Below the pieces are notes generated by a model that saw nothing but the letters and a program-made list of their open reading frames with translations, ran no database searches and was not told where the DNA came from. The position numbers and the translations under genes are program-made. Shown here in pieces: positions 1 to 8,693 of a DNA stretch of 64,000 nucleotides (position 1 is its first letter; every line of letters begins with the position of its first letter). This DNA comes from Bacillus subtilis (GTDB taxonomy: Bacteria; Pseudomonadota; Alphaproteobacteria; Rhizobiales; Rhizobiaceae), in the NCBI GenBank assembly GCA_021733665.1, contig JAHREI010000006.1:167043-231042 (forward strand), in the 5' to 3' direction.

Positions 1-1
1 C

Positions 2-652
2 TGTGGTACCTGCGGTGGTGGCAGCCCGACTTTCGGTGAAAACTCGCTGGATGGTAAGCTGAAGGGCTCATTCCTGCTTGGTGGTGGTGTTGGCTATCAG
101 GTGACGGATTATTTCCGTACGGATCTGACCGTGGATTATATGACCCGCTCGAAGTTTAGCGGTTCGACAAGCGGTGTTTGTACCGCTGGTGGTAAATATG
201 TGGATTGTGTATCCAATGACTCTGCCAAAATGTCTGCACTTTCAATTCTGGCAAATGCCTATGTTGATCTTGGTAACTTCAACGGTTTCACACCTTATGT
301 CGGTGCCGGTATCGGTGGTACGCGTATCAAATGGGGTGATCTGAGCAATACGATTGCTCCGGGCTTTGATCAGTCTGGCTCAACGGTCCATAGCGGCTCG
401 GCCAGCTGGCGCTTTACATGGGCATTGATGGCAGGTGTTTCTTATGACCTGACCCAAAGCCTGAAGCTGGATGCCGGCTATCGCTATCGCCGTATCGAGA
501 GCGGTGAAATGTTTGGCGGTACTAAAGATCTTGGCCGTGGTTTCGATAAGAGCTTCGATATCCATGATGCTCGTATTGGTCTGCGCTATCAGTTCGGCGG
601 TTACTCAGCGCCTGTAGCTTACAACGATATGGTCACGCCGGTTTATAAATAA
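2..652 (+). CDS. Outer membrane beta-barrel protein, Omp25/Omp31-like (5' truncated)
   Basis: The reading frame is open from base 2 to the TAA at 650-652, so the start and signal peptide lie before the window. The visible part shows short alternating amphipathic strands separated by glycine-rich turns, with family features NAYVDLGNFNGFTPYVGAG, WALMAGVSYDLT and LDAGYRYRRIESG. These are typical of the small eight-stranded OMP_b-brl porin-like proteins of Brucella and rhizobia (Omp25/Omp31 group), which sit in the outer membrane and add to envelope integrity. A Cys-Gly-rich loop is visible at the window edge and a second Cys pair follows near the GVCTAGGKYVDC segment, probably in surface loops. 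The next gene is a paralogue in tandem. The exact paralogue cannot be named. Confidence 0.85.
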   Translation, partial: CGTCGGGSPTFGENSLDGKLKGSFLLGGGVGYQVTDYFRTDLTVDYMTRSKFSGSTSGVCTAGGKYVDCVSNDSAKMSALSILANAYVDLGNFNGFTPYVGAGIGGTRIKWGDLSNTIAPGFDQSGSTVHSGSASWRFTWALMAGVSYDLTQSLKLDAGYRYRRIESGEMFGGTKDLGRGFDKSFDIHDARIGLRYQFGGYSAPVAYNDMVTPVYK

Positions 653-658
653 AATATC

Positions 659-686
659 TGTGCTGCGCCTCCACGGGCGCAGCACA
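659..686 (+). terminator. Hairpin after the first barrel gene
   Basis: Perfect 11-bp stem, TGTGCTGCGCC against GGCGCAGCACA, six-base loop. The T-run is not immediate (CTCATACTGATTTTTATTT follows), so termination may be weak and some readthrough into the second barrel gene is possible. Confidence 0.45.
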
Positions 687-753
687 TCTCATACTGATTT
701 TTATTTGATTGATTTCTGCCTGCGGGGGCGTGAAATAAAATTACAGGACAAAG

Positions 754-1467
754 ATGATGAGTAAATCTTCATTCATGTCATTGCAGAGCGCTGTATTTGC
801 AGTTGCCGCTTTCACATTTACCGGCGGATTGGCGCAGGCCGCTGATCTTGACCAAATTCTTTATGCAACACCTGTTGAACAGGATGTTTTCAAGCCGGTT
901 GAAATCGGTTCCGGCTGGTATCTTCGCGGTGATATTGCCTATGTGCCGTCAGTGAACGCAAAAGCTCGTCTTGAAGGTGATGACGAATTGTTGCGTGGAA
1001 AAGTAAAGGCCACAGCCGCTTATAGTGCTGGTGTCGGTTATCAGTTCACGAATAACATTCGTGGCGATATCACAGCAGGTTTTCGTAAGCTGAAGGTTGG
1101 CGGAGAGCCGATTGAAGCGGATATCTGGGAAGCTATGGCTAATGCCTATTACGATATTGGCAATTTCTCCGGTGTGACGCCTTATGTCGGTGCTGGTATC
1201 GGTATGGCCAATCTGGATTATAAAGTTGGTTATAAAGACGCAGATACGGGTAAGAACACAATTGATGGTCGCAATACGACACGTCTGCAATGGGCCTTGA
1301 TGGCCGGAGCGGCGATTGACGTGACCGAAAATATTAAATTTGACCTTGGTTATCGTTATGCCCGTATTTCATCCGGAGACGCAGCGAACGAAGGTGGGAA
1401 TACCTATGCTGATAAAGGTCTGCAATCACATCAGATCCGTGCCGGTATCCGCATGACGACCTGGTAA
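754..1467 (+). CDS. Outer membrane beta-barrel protein, Omp25/Omp31-like
   Basis: A 237-residue small outer-membrane barrel protein. The N-terminus is a clear Sec signal peptide: basic MMSKSS start, hydrophobic core, and a GGLAQA-ADLD cleavage site near residue 29. The mature part repeats the pattern of its upstream neighbour: NAYYDIGNFSGVTPYVGAG, WALMAGAAIDVT, FDLGYRYARISSGD. It ends in an aromatic residue (MTTW), as expected for recognition by the Bam assembly machinery. An AGGA-type ribosome site lies about ten bases before ATGATG; either ATG could be used. It is probably a tandem-duplication product of the preceding gene, since both share the family core but differ in loops. Role: outer-membrane structural protein. 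Confidence 0.88.
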   Translation: MMSKSSFMSLQSAVFAVAAFTFTGGLAQAADLDQILYATPVEQDVFKPVEIGSGWYLRGDIAYVPSVNAKARLEGDDELLRGKVKATAAYSAGVGYQFTNNIRGDITAGFRKLKVGGEPIEADIWEAMANAYYDIGNFSGVTPYVGAGIGMANLDYKVGYKDADTGKNTIDGRNTTRLQWALMAGAAIDVTENIKFDLGYRYARISSGDAANEGGNTYADKGLQSHQIRAGIRMTTW

Positions 1468-1490
1468 TCATGCCAGAATTTATAGTTCTA

Positions 1491-1523
1491 AAAAATGCCG
1501 CCCTCATTCGAGCGCGGCATTTT
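1491..1523. terminator. Bidirectional terminator between convergent genes
   Basis: Eleven-base arms AAAAATGCCGC and GCGGCATTTTT around an 11-12-base loop. T-runs occur on both strands, so it can stop the barrel gene (plus) and the minus-strand operon whose last gene begins its stop codon a few bases away. Confidence 0.8.
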
Positions 1524-1527
1524 TATT

Positions 1528-1866
1528 TTAGCAAGCAGCGAGTTGCGCCAGATGTGTGTTCATATCGGTGGCTTCGCCTGCGGCATTGATCGTGTCGAAA
1601 TAATCATGCCAGCCGGTGGCAGCAATGGCTTCCAGCAGGGCCGTAACGGATGCTTTGTCACTGAATTTCCAGATGGCGAAAAACTGCTGCTGTGCCGGGT
1701 GGAGTTGTGAAGGATCGGTCTGGCCAAAAGCCAGCGGTTCAATGCCGAATTCAGACAGGCTGCCCATGCCAGCGCCAATGGTGGCGAAGAAGGCCTGTTT
1801 CTCTTCTTTTGTTAAAGCAATCCATGCGGCTTTAGGGCTGTATAATTCTGCAAGATAATGGGTCAT
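1528..1866 (-). CDS. Conserved hypothetical protein, about 112 residues
   Basis: A small soluble protein of 112 residues with no signal peptide or membrane segment. The sequence alternates helices (residues 14-35, 73-88) with short strands such as FFAIWKFSD. This is the look of a single-domain alpha/beta (ferredoxin-like) fold, and it may match DUF6616, but I cannot assign a function. It is the last gene of a probable minus-strand operon with an AlkC-like repair gene (24 bp gap) and a MarR regulator. The start is ATG at 1866 preceded by a weak GAG. A shared terminator follows directly. Confidence 0.65.
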   Translation of the reverse strand: MTHYLAELYSPKAAWIALTKEEKQAFFATIGAGMGSLSEFGIEPLAFGQTDPSQLHPAQQQFFAIWKFSDKASVTALLEAIAATGWHDYFDTINAAGEATDMNTHLAQLAAC

Positions 1867-1889
1867 ATCAGTCTCATGTCGTGGGAGGA

Positions 1890-2660
1890 TTATTTATTGA
1901 TTGTCCGCAAAGCACGTTTGCAGATGCGGGCAGTAGAGGGTGACGTGCTTTCCTGAAGCCAGCGGTCGCAAAGGGTGCGCACCCAGTCGGGTGTGGTCTT
2001 GGACGCATCGTTGAGCCAATTGGCGACCGAATCCTGCACATAGATTTCCGGATCACTGCGCAGTGCCTCAAGAATAGGGAGTGCCAATTCAGGCTGGGTT
2101 TTCAGCAGGTTGAAATGGGCGCACCATACACCGCGCGGGCGGGCTGCCTCACAGGCATAGCGCCGGATTTTATAGGACGGATCATTCGTCCATGGCTGCA
2201 ACAGGCTGAAACTCAGTTCTGGTTGTGCAATTAAATCGCCGCGCATGGCTAGCCACGCCCATTCGCGCACGCCAAAATGATGATCATCAGCAAGCGGGCG
2301 GATCAGTTTCAGCTTTTCTGCTAAGGCAAGATGCGGTTGCTGGGCGATAAAATAACAGGCCCAGCCACGGATTGTGTCGGACGGATGGTTCTGCAAGTCA
2401 CTCAGTTTGATCGTGCCATACGTGTGCAATAGCTCTGCAGCCTGCGCCATGCGTGCAGTTATGCCCGCTGAGGAACCTTCGAGTTGTTGATGTAGCTCTG
2501 CGGGTATATCGGGAAAGGCAGTGCGCATCAGCAGTGCAAAATCAATGGCCAGACATTCGGTCAGCACAGTGGTTTCAGCCGTGCCGCTATTCAACTCTGC
2601 CAGCCGTTCCGGTGTGATGTCGCTCATACGTCGTACAGATTTAACGGGCGTTTTTGCCAT
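1890..2660 (-). CDS. AlkC-like DNA alkylation repair protein (HEAT-like repeats)
   Basis: Predicted 256-residue DNA glycosylase of the AlkC/AlkD superfamily, which removes 3-methyladenine-type lesions. Seen in the sequence: an N-terminal block close to the AlkC signature (LNSGTAETTVLTECLAIDF), then tandem helical pairs (HEAT-like), including HPSDTIRGWACYFIA and FGVREWAWLAMRGD. The conserved VREWAW segment is typical of this superfamily. The frame is open further upstream, to 2756, but that part overlaps marR deeply. ATG at 2660 (MAKTPVKS) overlaps the marR end by 20 bases and has a weak AGAAAG site; ATG at 2627 (MSDITPER) is the other option. Co-transcription with marR suggests that the regulator controls a repair function. 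Family placement is confident; substrate is inferred. Confidence 0.75.
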   Translation of the reverse strand: MAKTPVKSVRRMSDITPERLAELNSGTAETTVLTECLAIDFALLMRTAFPDIPAELHQQLEGSSAGITARMAQAAELLHTYGTIKLSDLQNHPSDTIRGWACYFIAQQPHLALAEKLKLIRPLADDHHFGVREWAWLAMRGDLIAQPELSFSLLQPWTNDPSYKIRRYACEAARPRGVWCAHFNLLKTQPELALPILEALRSDPEIYVQDSVANWLNDASKTTPDWVRTLCDRWLQESTSPSTARICKRALRTINK

Positions 2661-3153
2661 TGTTGATATCTTTCTGTGCCGTGATCCAGATTTTGGCGAG
2701 CAGGGTGCTGAGAAGTTGTTTTTCTTGGCTATCCAGCGGTGCCATGAGTGAGGCAATCCATTGTGTGTGATCGCTCACCAGCGATGCAGCCGTTTCAGAA
2801 CCTTTGTCTGTCAGGGTGATCAGAATTGAGCGGCGATCCGTCTGGCTGTGATTCCTCAGGATGAATTCATCACGCTCCAAACCGTCGAGCAGACCTGTCA
2901 GAGTGGCGCGGGTGATGCCTGCGCGTTCTGCTAAAAGATGCGGCGCCAGACCCTCGGGCTCACTTTTCAGCAAAAACAGAATCACAAAGCGGCTCTCGGA
3001 AAGCTGATAAGGTGCCAGCCGTTGAGCACAACTCAGATCAATCATTTTCGCCGCGCTCAGCAGTTCAAAGCACAGGCGCATATTCTGATAATGGCTGTTT
3101 TCCGGTGTTTCCGCACCCAAAAGGGCGTGATGTTTCATTTCTAAAATATCCAT
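2641..3153 (-). CDS. MarR-family transcriptional regulator
   Basis: 170-residue winged-helix regulator of the MarR family. The central region reads SESRFVILFLLKSEPEGLAP, then the recognition helix AERAGITRATLTGLLDGLE, then the wing with SQTDRRSILITLTDKG. The DRR...LT.KG pattern is diagnostic. Such proteins act as homodimers that usually repress their own operon and release DNA on binding small phenolic or oxidised ligands. It is the first gene of a minus-strand operon with the AlkC-like gene (20-bp overlap) and a small unknown gene. The ligand cannot be told from sequence. ATG at 3138 (MKHHALL) is an alternative start. Confidence 0.85.
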   Translation of the reverse strand: MDILEMKHHALLGAETPENSHYQNMRLCFELLSAAKMIDLSCAQRLAPYQLSESRFVILFLLKSEPEGLAPHLLAERAGITRATLTGLLDGLERDEFILRNHSQTDRRSILITLTDKGSETAASLVSDHTQWIASLMAPLDSQEKQLLSTLLAKIWITAQKDINNGKNAR

Positions 3154-3287
3154 ATGGCGACATATAGTATGGTGCCTAATTAAAAGTCAAGTTTGCACTA
3201 ATGATGTAATTTTGTCGCAGATGATAAATTCTGTGGCGGTTTTGTTTCTGACCCACTTGCGTGCAGACAGGCTTTTATATAGTTTCG

Positions 3288-3343
3288 TCAGTGGGCCACT
3301 TCTCCCCAACGGGAAGCGTGCTATCTGAAAGGGTAGATACAAA
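3288..3343 (+). ncRNA. serC-type leader RNA (5' UTR of serC)
   Basis: The segment between AGTGGGCCACT (3290-3300) and the serC ATG folds as short consecutive hairpins: CTTCTCCC/GGGAAG around AAC (3299-3316) and TATCT/AGATA (3322-3338) whose loop holds the ribosome site GAAAGGG. Position directly before serC-serA, size and shape agree with the serC RNA motif (Rfam RF00517) known from alphaproteobacteria. Burying the Shine-Dalgarno sequence in the last hairpin suggests control of translation start. Membership in the Rfam family is recalled, not searched; the ligand or protein that acts on it is not known to me. Confidence 0.65.
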
Positions 3344-4510
3344 ATGACGACTTTTCCAAAGCCAGACATCCGTCCGGCTAATGCACAATTTTCTTCAGGT
3401 CCTTGCACCAAGCGTCCAGGCTGGACATTGGAAGCGCTGGCAGATGCACCGCTTGGACGGTCGCACCGCGCTAAACTCGGCAAGACAAAGCTTAAACAAG
3501 CGATTGACCTGACCCGTGAAATTCTTCAAGTTCCAGCAGATTACCGCATCGGCATTGTGCCGGCATCGGATACCGGTGCCGTTGAAATGGCTTTGTGGTC
3601 CCTGCTTGGCGAGCGCGGCGTTGATATGGTCGCGTGGGAAAGCTTCGGTGCCGGTTGGGTCACCGATGTTGTAAAACAGCTTCAGCTCAAAGATGTCCGC
3701 ACATTTGATGCGCCTTATGGTGAAATCGTTGATTTCGCTCAGGTGGATTTTGACCGTGATGTGATTTTCACATGGAACGGCACCACATCCGGCGTTCGTG
3801 TGCCGAATGCAGATTTCATTCCGGCAGATCGCAAAGGTCTGACCATTTGCGATGCAACCTCTTCTGCTTTTGCGCAGGATATGGATTACAGCAAGCTCGA
3901 TGTCGTTACTTTCTCATGGCAGAAAGTACTCGGCGGTGAGGGCGCACATGGTATGCTGATCCTTTCCCCGCGCGCAGTTGAGCGCCTTGAAAGCTATAAG
4001 CCTGCATGGCCGCTGCCAAAAATCTTCCGTATGACTAAAGGCGGCAAGCTGATTGAAGGTATCTTCACCGGCGAAACCATTAATACGCCGTCGATGCTCT
4101 GCGTTGAGGATTATCTGGATGCGCTGAACTGGGCGCAGTCAATCGGTGGTCTTCAGGGTTTGATGGCGCGCGCGAATAACAACTTTGCTGTGCTAAATGA
4201 CTTTGTTGAAAAGAGCGACTGGCTTGCCAATCTGGCCGTGGTGCCGGAAACCCGCTCGAACACCTCTGTATGCCTGTCGATCAAAGATGCACAGGTTGCA
4301 GCTTTGCCGGCCGATGCACAGGCGGCTTTTGCAAAAGCGATTGTGGCTTTGCTGGAAAAAGAAGGCGTTGCCTTTGATATCGGTGCCTATCGTGATGCTC
4401 CGTCGGGTCTGCGTATCTGGACCGGTGCAACCGTAGAGGCATCAGACTTGCAGGCATTGCTGCCATGGCTCGACTGGGCTTTCCAGACGCAAAAAGCGCA
4501 GCTTTCCTAA
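3344..4510 (+). CDS. serC: Phosphoserine aminotransferase
   Basis: 388 residues, matching the long alphaproteobacterial form of SerC. It converts 3-phosphohydroxypyruvate and glutamate to O-phosphoserine and 2-oxoglutarate, the second step of serine synthesis (also used in pyridoxal phosphate synthesis). It has the fold-type I PLP enzyme pattern: phosphate-binding [14 protein letters not shown] near 73-86, the [11 protein letters not shown] block with the cofactor-contacting Asp170, and the Schiff-base lysine in [14 protein letters not shown] (Lys194). The start is ATG at 3344 inside the structured leader. serA follows after 115 bases on the same strand, forming the usual serC-serA pathway pair. 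Confidence 0.96.
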   Translation: MTTFPKPDIRPANAQFSSGPCTKRPGWTLEALADAPLGRSHRAKLGKTKLKQAIDLTREILQVPADYRIGIVPASDTGAVEMALWSLLGERGVDMVAWESFGAGWVTDVVKQLQLKDVRTFDAPYGEIVDFAQVDFDRDVIFTWNGTTSGVRVPNADFIPADRKGLTICDATSSAFAQDMDYSKLDVVTFSWQKVLGGEGAHGMLILSPRAVERLESYKPAWPLPKIFRMTKGGKLIEGIFTGETINTPSMLCVEDYLDALNWAQSIGGLQGLMARANNNFAVLNDFVEKSDWLANLAVVPETRSNTSVCLSIKDAQVAALPADAQAAFAKAIVALLEKEGVAFDIGAYRDAPSGLRIWTGATVEASDLQALLPWLDWAFQTQKAQLS

Positions 4511-4625
4511 GATCACCTATACGGCCGCAAGGCTATGAGCATTGTTAATATTAGCTGCAACTGTGTTGGGACGGTTGCGGCACACCCCCCTTATATTCTG
4601 CTATCACACAATTACGGAGGCCGTT

Positions 4626-6227
4626 ATGGCACCTCGCGTTCTCGTTTCGGATAAATTGTCGCCAACCGCAGTGCAGATCTTCAAAGATCGCGGCGTTGAG
4701 GTGGATTATCTGCCGGATCTCGGTAAAGACAAAGAAAAACTGCTCGAGCTGATCGGTCAGTATGATGGTCTTGCAATCCGCTCGGCAACCAAAGCCACTG
4801 AAAAGCTGATTGCTGCCGCAACCAATCTGAAAGTGATTGGCCGTGCCGGTATCGGTGTAGACAATGTGGATATTCCGGCTGCTTCGCGCTGCGGTATCAT
4901 TGTGATGAATACGCCTTTTGGTAATTCGATCACCACTGCGGAACATGCCATCGCTCTGATGTTTGCGGTTGCCCGCCAGTTGCCGGAAGCTGACCAGTCA
5001 ACCCGCGCCGGTAAGTGGGAAAAGAACCGCTTCATGGGTGTGGAAATTACCGGCAAGACACTCGGCGTGATCGGTTGCGGTAATATCGGTTCGATTGTTG
5101 CGACACGCGCTATCGGCCTCAAGATGAATGTTATGGCTTTCGACCCGTTCCTCTCGGAAGGCCGTGCCGAAGAACTGGGCGTTGAGAAAGTTGAACTCGA
5201 CGAGCTGCTGGCTCGTGCTGATTTCATCAGCCTGCATACGCCGATGACTGATAAGACCCGCAACATCATCAATGCGGAAAATCTTGCCAAGATGAAAGAC
5301 GGCGTGCGCATTATCAACTGTGCTCGTGGTGGTTTGATCGTTGAGAAAGATCTGGTTGCAGCGCTGAAATCCGGCAAAGTTGCCGGTGCTGGTATCGACG
5401 TGTTTGAAGTTGAGCCAGCGACAGAATCTGAATTGTTTGATCTGCCGAATGTGGTTTGCACCCCGCATCTTGGCGCATCGACCTCGGAAGCACAGGAAAA
5501 TGTTGCCATTCAGGTTGCCGAGCAGATGGCTGATTATTTGATCAAAGGCGCGGTTACCAATGCGATCAATATGCCGTCGATCACTGCGGAAGAAGCGCCG
5601 CGCCTCAAGCCGTTTGTAAAACTGGCTGAAGTGCTTGGTGCTTTTATCGGTCAGGTGACTGATGAGCCTATTCAGGAAGTTGAAATCCTGTTTGACGGCT
5701 CCACCGCTGCCATGAATACCCGTGCACTGATGAGCGCTGCGCTTGCCGGTCTGATCCGTCCGCAGGTTTCCGATGTCAATATGGTATCGGCACCGGTTAT
5801 GGTGAAAGAGCGCGGTATTATCGTCTCGGAAGTGAAACGTGATAAATCCGGCGTTTTCGACGGCTATATCAAAATCACGGTCCGTACCACAAAACGCACC
5901 CGTTCTATCGCCGGTACCTGCTTCTCCGATGGCAAGCCGCGCTTCATCCAGATCAAGGGTATTAATCTGGATGCGGAAGTTGGTCAGCACATGCTTTACA
6001 CCACCAATAATGACACGCCGGGCATGATCGGCTGGTTGGGTACGGTTTGTGGCCAGCATGGCGTGAATATTGCGAACTTCTCGCTCGGTCGTGAGCGGAT
6101 GGGTGGCGATGCGATTGCGCTGCTCTATCTGGATGAGCGTATTCCGGATGCTGTTCTTGATGTGCTGCGCGCCAATGAAGCCATTGTACAGGCTCGCCCG
6201 CTGGTTTTTGATGTTGCTGCGGATTGA
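4626..6227 (+). CDS. serA: D-3-phosphoglycerate dehydrogenase
   Basis: 533 residues, the long form of SerA. It oxidises 3-phosphoglycerate to 3-phosphohydroxypyruvate with NAD+, the first step of serine synthesis. In order: a catalytic/NAD-binding domain with the Rossmann motif GVIGCGNIGS (about 149-158), Arg in NCARGGLIVE, the catalytic His in CTPHLGASTSEAQ, then the intervening ASB domain (about 320-450) and a C-terminal ACT domain (TNNDTPGMIGWLG to the end) that senses serine in related enzymes. The frame is open 28 codons further upstream, but ATG at 4626 has ACGGAGG seven bases before it and starts with the family-typical MAPRVLVSD. Feedback by serine is likely but inferred. Confidence 0.96.
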   Translation: MAPRVLVSDKLSPTAVQIFKDRGVEVDYLPDLGKDKEKLLELIGQYDGLAIRSATKATEKLIAAATNLKVIGRAGIGVDNVDIPAASRCGIIVMNTPFGNSITTAEHAIALMFAVARQLPEADQSTRAGKWEKNRFMGVEITGKTLGVIGCGNIGSIVATRAIGLKMNVMAFDPFLSEGRAEELGVEKVELDELLARADFISLHTPMTDKTRNIINAENLAKMKDGVRIINCARGGLIVEKDLVAALKSGKVAGAGIDVFEVEPATESELFDLPNVVCTPHLGASTSEAQENVAIQVAEQMADYLIKGAVTNAINMPSITAEEAPRLKPFVKLAEVLGAFIGQVTDEPIQEVEILFDGSTAAMNTRALMSAALAGLIRPQVSDVNMVSAPVMVKERGIIVSEVKRDKSGVFDGYIKITVRTTKRTRSIAGTCFSDGKPRFIQIKGINLDAEVGQHMLYTTNNDTPGMIGWLGTVCGQHGVNIANFSLGRERMGGDAIALLYLDERIPDAVLDVLRANEAIVQARPLVFDVAAD

Positions 6228-6263
6228 TTACGTCGCTGCGTCTGATTATTTAAACTAAATACG

Positions 6264-6294
6264 CATCCCGGAAAGTGTTGTGCTTTTCGGGATG
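6264..6294 (+). terminator. Hairpin after serA
   Basis: CATCCCGGAAA pairs with TTTTCGGGATG (one G-T pair) around a nine-base loop. Only a weak T-run follows (GTGCTTTATC), so it may act as a partial stop between serA and the acetyltransferase gene. Confidence 0.4.
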
Positions 6295-6354
6295 TGCTTT
6301 ATCAACGGACAGAATATCAGTGTGATAAGCTGCCAATGTATAAAGGCAATGAAT

Positions 6355-6876
6355 ATGTCTGAGAATACTACACCATTGAGTGCCGACTGGCGTTTGATGC
6401 AGCCGTCAGATCTGGCGGAAGTCTATGATATGAGTTGTGTGGTGCATCCTGATTTTCCGGAAGATGCAGCCATTTATAAAGATCGTCTGGAAGTGTTTGC
6501 AGCCGGTTCTTTTGTGTTGCAGGGTGATAAACAATTGCTCGGCTATAGTTTCAGCCATCCGTGGATGCGGTTTTCCGCACCGGCGCTGAACACACTGCTA
6601 CAAAAAGCACCGGAAGCAGCTGATAGTTTCTATATGCATGATGTGGCACTGCTGCCGCAGGCGCGGGCTTTTGGTGCCGCACGCAAACTTGTTTCCATTT
6701 TGGTGGCAACTGCGCAGGCGCATGGTTTCGACTCACTGTCGCTCGTTGCGGTGAACGGATCGCAGCCTTACTGGGAAAAACAGGGATTCTCCGTGCAGGA
6801 TGTGCCGCAATTGCGCGAAAAACTGCTCAGCTATTCGGAAGATGCGCGGTTTATGATGCGCAATCTGGTAAAATAA
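6355..6876 (+). CDS. GNAT-family N-acetyltransferase
   Basis: 173-residue single-domain acetyltransferase of the GNAT superfamily, which transfers acetyl from acetyl-CoA to an amine. Fold elements seen: WRLMQPSDLAEVYDM (strand 1/helix 1), a central LLGYSFSHPWM strand, SFYMHDVALLPQARAFGAARKLV, which holds the CoA pyrophosphate-binding loop, and SLVAVNGSQPYWEKQGF at the C-terminus. The substrate is unknown. The frame is open from 6280, but ATG at 6355 has AAGG eight bases upstream and gives the usual N-terminus; ATG at 6349 is too close to that site. A strong terminator follows. Confidence 0.8.
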   Translation: MSENTTPLSADWRLMQPSDLAEVYDMSCVVHPDFPEDAAIYKDRLEVFAAGSFVLQGDKQLLGYSFSHPWMRFSAPALNTLLQKAPEAADSFYMHDVALLPQARAFGAARKLVSILVATAQAHGFDSLSLVAVNGSQPYWEKQGFSVQDVPQLREKLLSYSEDARFMMRNLVK

Positions 6877-6896
6877 GCCAGTTTTTACAGGATGAG

Positions 6897-6935
6897 GTGC
6901 GATTTCCGGCAATCGGGAGTCGCACTTTTTATTTT
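6897..6935 (+). terminator. Rho-independent terminator after the GNAT gene
   Basis: GTGCGA...TCGCAC stem with inner TTCC/GGGA pairing, followed by TTTTTATTTT. Confidence 0.85.
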
Positions 6936-7081
6936 GACGCTGTATAGAAGCTCACGTTCTGTAAAAAATACGGGCTTGTCTAAGCGCGCGTTTTAAAAAG
7001 AGCGGGCCTAATACGGCATGTGTCACAGGCTCGATTCAAATTCCAAACACACTGTACATTCTGTACTGAGGAGTTTTCTTC

Positions 7082-8371
7082 ATGGCTAATGTGATCGTCG
7101 TCGGCTCGCAATGGGGCGACGAAGGTAAAGGTAAGATCGTTGACTGGTTGTCGGAGCGCGCTGATGTGATCGTGCGTTATCAGGGCGGCCACAATGCCGG
7201 TCATACTCTGGTGATTGATGGTGTTAGCTACAAGCTTGCGCTGCTCCCTTCAGGCCTCGTACGCGGCAAACTTTCCGTTATCGGTAACGGTGTTGTCGTC
7301 GATCCGCATCATTTCGTGACAGAAGTTGAGAAGCTGCGCGCACAGGGTGTGGAAGTCACCCCTGAAGTTCTGCGCATTGCTGAAAATGCTCCTCTGATTT
7401 TGTCCCTGCACCGTGAGTTGGATGCGATCCGTGAAGATGGTTCTGCCGGTCTGAAAATCGGCACCACCAAGCGCGGTATCGGCCCTGCTTATGAAGATAA
7501 GGTTGGCCGTCGTGCCATCCGTGTGATCGATCTGGCTGAGCCGGAAAGCCTGCGTCCGAAAATCGAACGCCTGCTGACCCATCACAATGCGCTGCGTCGT
7601 GGTATGGGCCTTGCTGAGATTTCCGTCGACAGCATCCATAATGAATTGACAGAAGTTGCCGACAAGATCCTGCCTTATGTGGATCAGGTCTGGAAAATTC
7701 TTGATGACAAGCGCAAAGCCGGTGCCCGTATTCTGTTCGAAGGTGCGCAGGGCGCGCTGCTTGATAATGACCACGGTACTTACCCGTTTGTAACCTCGTC
7801 CAACACAGTTGCCGGTCAGGCAGCAGCCGGTTCGGGTCTTGGCCCAACAGCAATCGGTTATGTGCTCGGTATTACCAAAGCTTACACCACCCGCGTTGGT
7901 GAAGGCCCGTTCCCTTGCGAACTGGATGATGCAATCGGCGAACATCTCTCGACTGTTGGTCGTGAAGTTGGTGTTAACACCGGTCGTTCGCGTCGTTGCG
8001 GCTGGTTCGATGCGGTTCTGGTAAAACAGACTGTGCGCACATCTGGTATTACCGGTATTGCACTGACCAAGCTGGACGTTCTTGATGGTCTGGACGAGAT
8101 CAAAGTTTGCGTAGCCTATGAGCTGGACGGCGAACGTATTGATTATCTGCCGGCCTCGATGGATGCACAGGCACGCGTCAAGCCGATCTATGAAACACTG
8201 GAAGGCTGGAAAGACACCACTGCCGGTGCCCGTTCGTGGAACGAACTGCCTGCACAGGCCGTGAAATATGTTCGTTATATTGAAGAGCTGATCGGTACGC
8301 CGGTTTCCATGCTCTCCACCAGCCCTGAGCGTGACGATACCATTCTGGTAACTGATCCGTTTCAGGACTAA
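7082..8371 (+). CDS. purA: Adenylosuccinate synthetase
   Basis: 429 residues, the normal bacterial length. It joins IMP and aspartate with GTP to give adenylosuccinate in AMP synthesis. Conserved parts: N-terminal [19 protein letters not shown] (GTP P-loop and catalytic Asp), GGHNAGHT, the IMP-binding [32 protein letters not shown], and the aspartate/GTP loop [18 protein letters not shown] lies eight bases before the ATG. It stands alone between two strong terminators. The order serA - GNAT - purA - rpoH agrees with that of related Brucellaceae. Confidence 0.97.
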   Translation: MANVIVVGSQWGDEGKGKIVDWLSERADVIVRYQGGHNAGHTLVIDGVSYKLALLPSGLVRGKLSVIGNGVVVDPHHFVTEVEKLRAQGVEVTPEVLRIAENAPLILSLHRELDAIREDGSAGLKIGTTKRGIGPAYEDKVGRRAIRVIDLAEPESLRPKIERLLTHHNALRRGMGLAEISVDSIHNELTEVADKILPYVDQVWKILDDKRKAGARILFEGAQGALLDNDHGTYPFVTSSNTVAGQAAAGSGLGPTAIGYVLGITKAYTTRVGEGPFPCELDDAIGEHLSTVGREVGVNTGRSRRCGWFDAVLVKQTVRTSGITGIALTKLDVLDGLDEIKVCVAYELDGERIDYLPASMDAQARVKPIYETLEGWKDTTAGARSWNELPAQAVKYVRYIEELIGTPVSMLSTSPERDDTILVTDPFQD

Positions 8372-8693
8372 AATCTGCTAAATAAATATGATTTTAGAAG
8401 GCGGGATTTCGATCCCGCCTTTTTTGCGTTCACAGCCTCTTGATTGCTAAGGCAGACTGCTCCATCTTGAATCGGGGACGTTTTCAGGGTGATGCGGGAC
8501 TTTTTAACGGTATTTTATCGTTTGTGACCGTCTGTAAGGTGTTGAATTCCACAGTAAACTTTGCATTCGTTAAGAGTTATGTTTAATAAAACATTCAGAT
8601 TTCATCTGATTTTCTCATGAATAGGCTGATATGGCGCTGTACCTTAGCGCTCGGAGAGGCAGATTCAGTCGCCAGTAACGGATTTGGAAGAGT
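8372..8693 (+). other. Intergenic region purA to membrane-protein gene
   Basis: About 320 bases holding the purA terminator near the start and otherwise AT-rich sequence. I see no small gene and no clear operator. A promoter for the next gene must lie here, but no element stands out. Confidence 0.5.
8398..8426 (+). terminator. Rho-independent terminator of purA
   Basis: Perfect nine-base stem AAGGCGGGA/TCCCGCCTT, six-base loop, then a T-run. Confidence 0.9.

Noticed and set aside
3256..3282. A sigma-70 promoter before serC (CTTGCG...TATATAG)
   Set aside because: Spacing is about 15 bases and the boxes are weak; not enough to list as a feature.
4998..6059. A 353-codon frame antisense to serA
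   Set aside because: Same reason: shadow of a conserved gene, odd composition (His, Cys and Arg-rich), no promoter.
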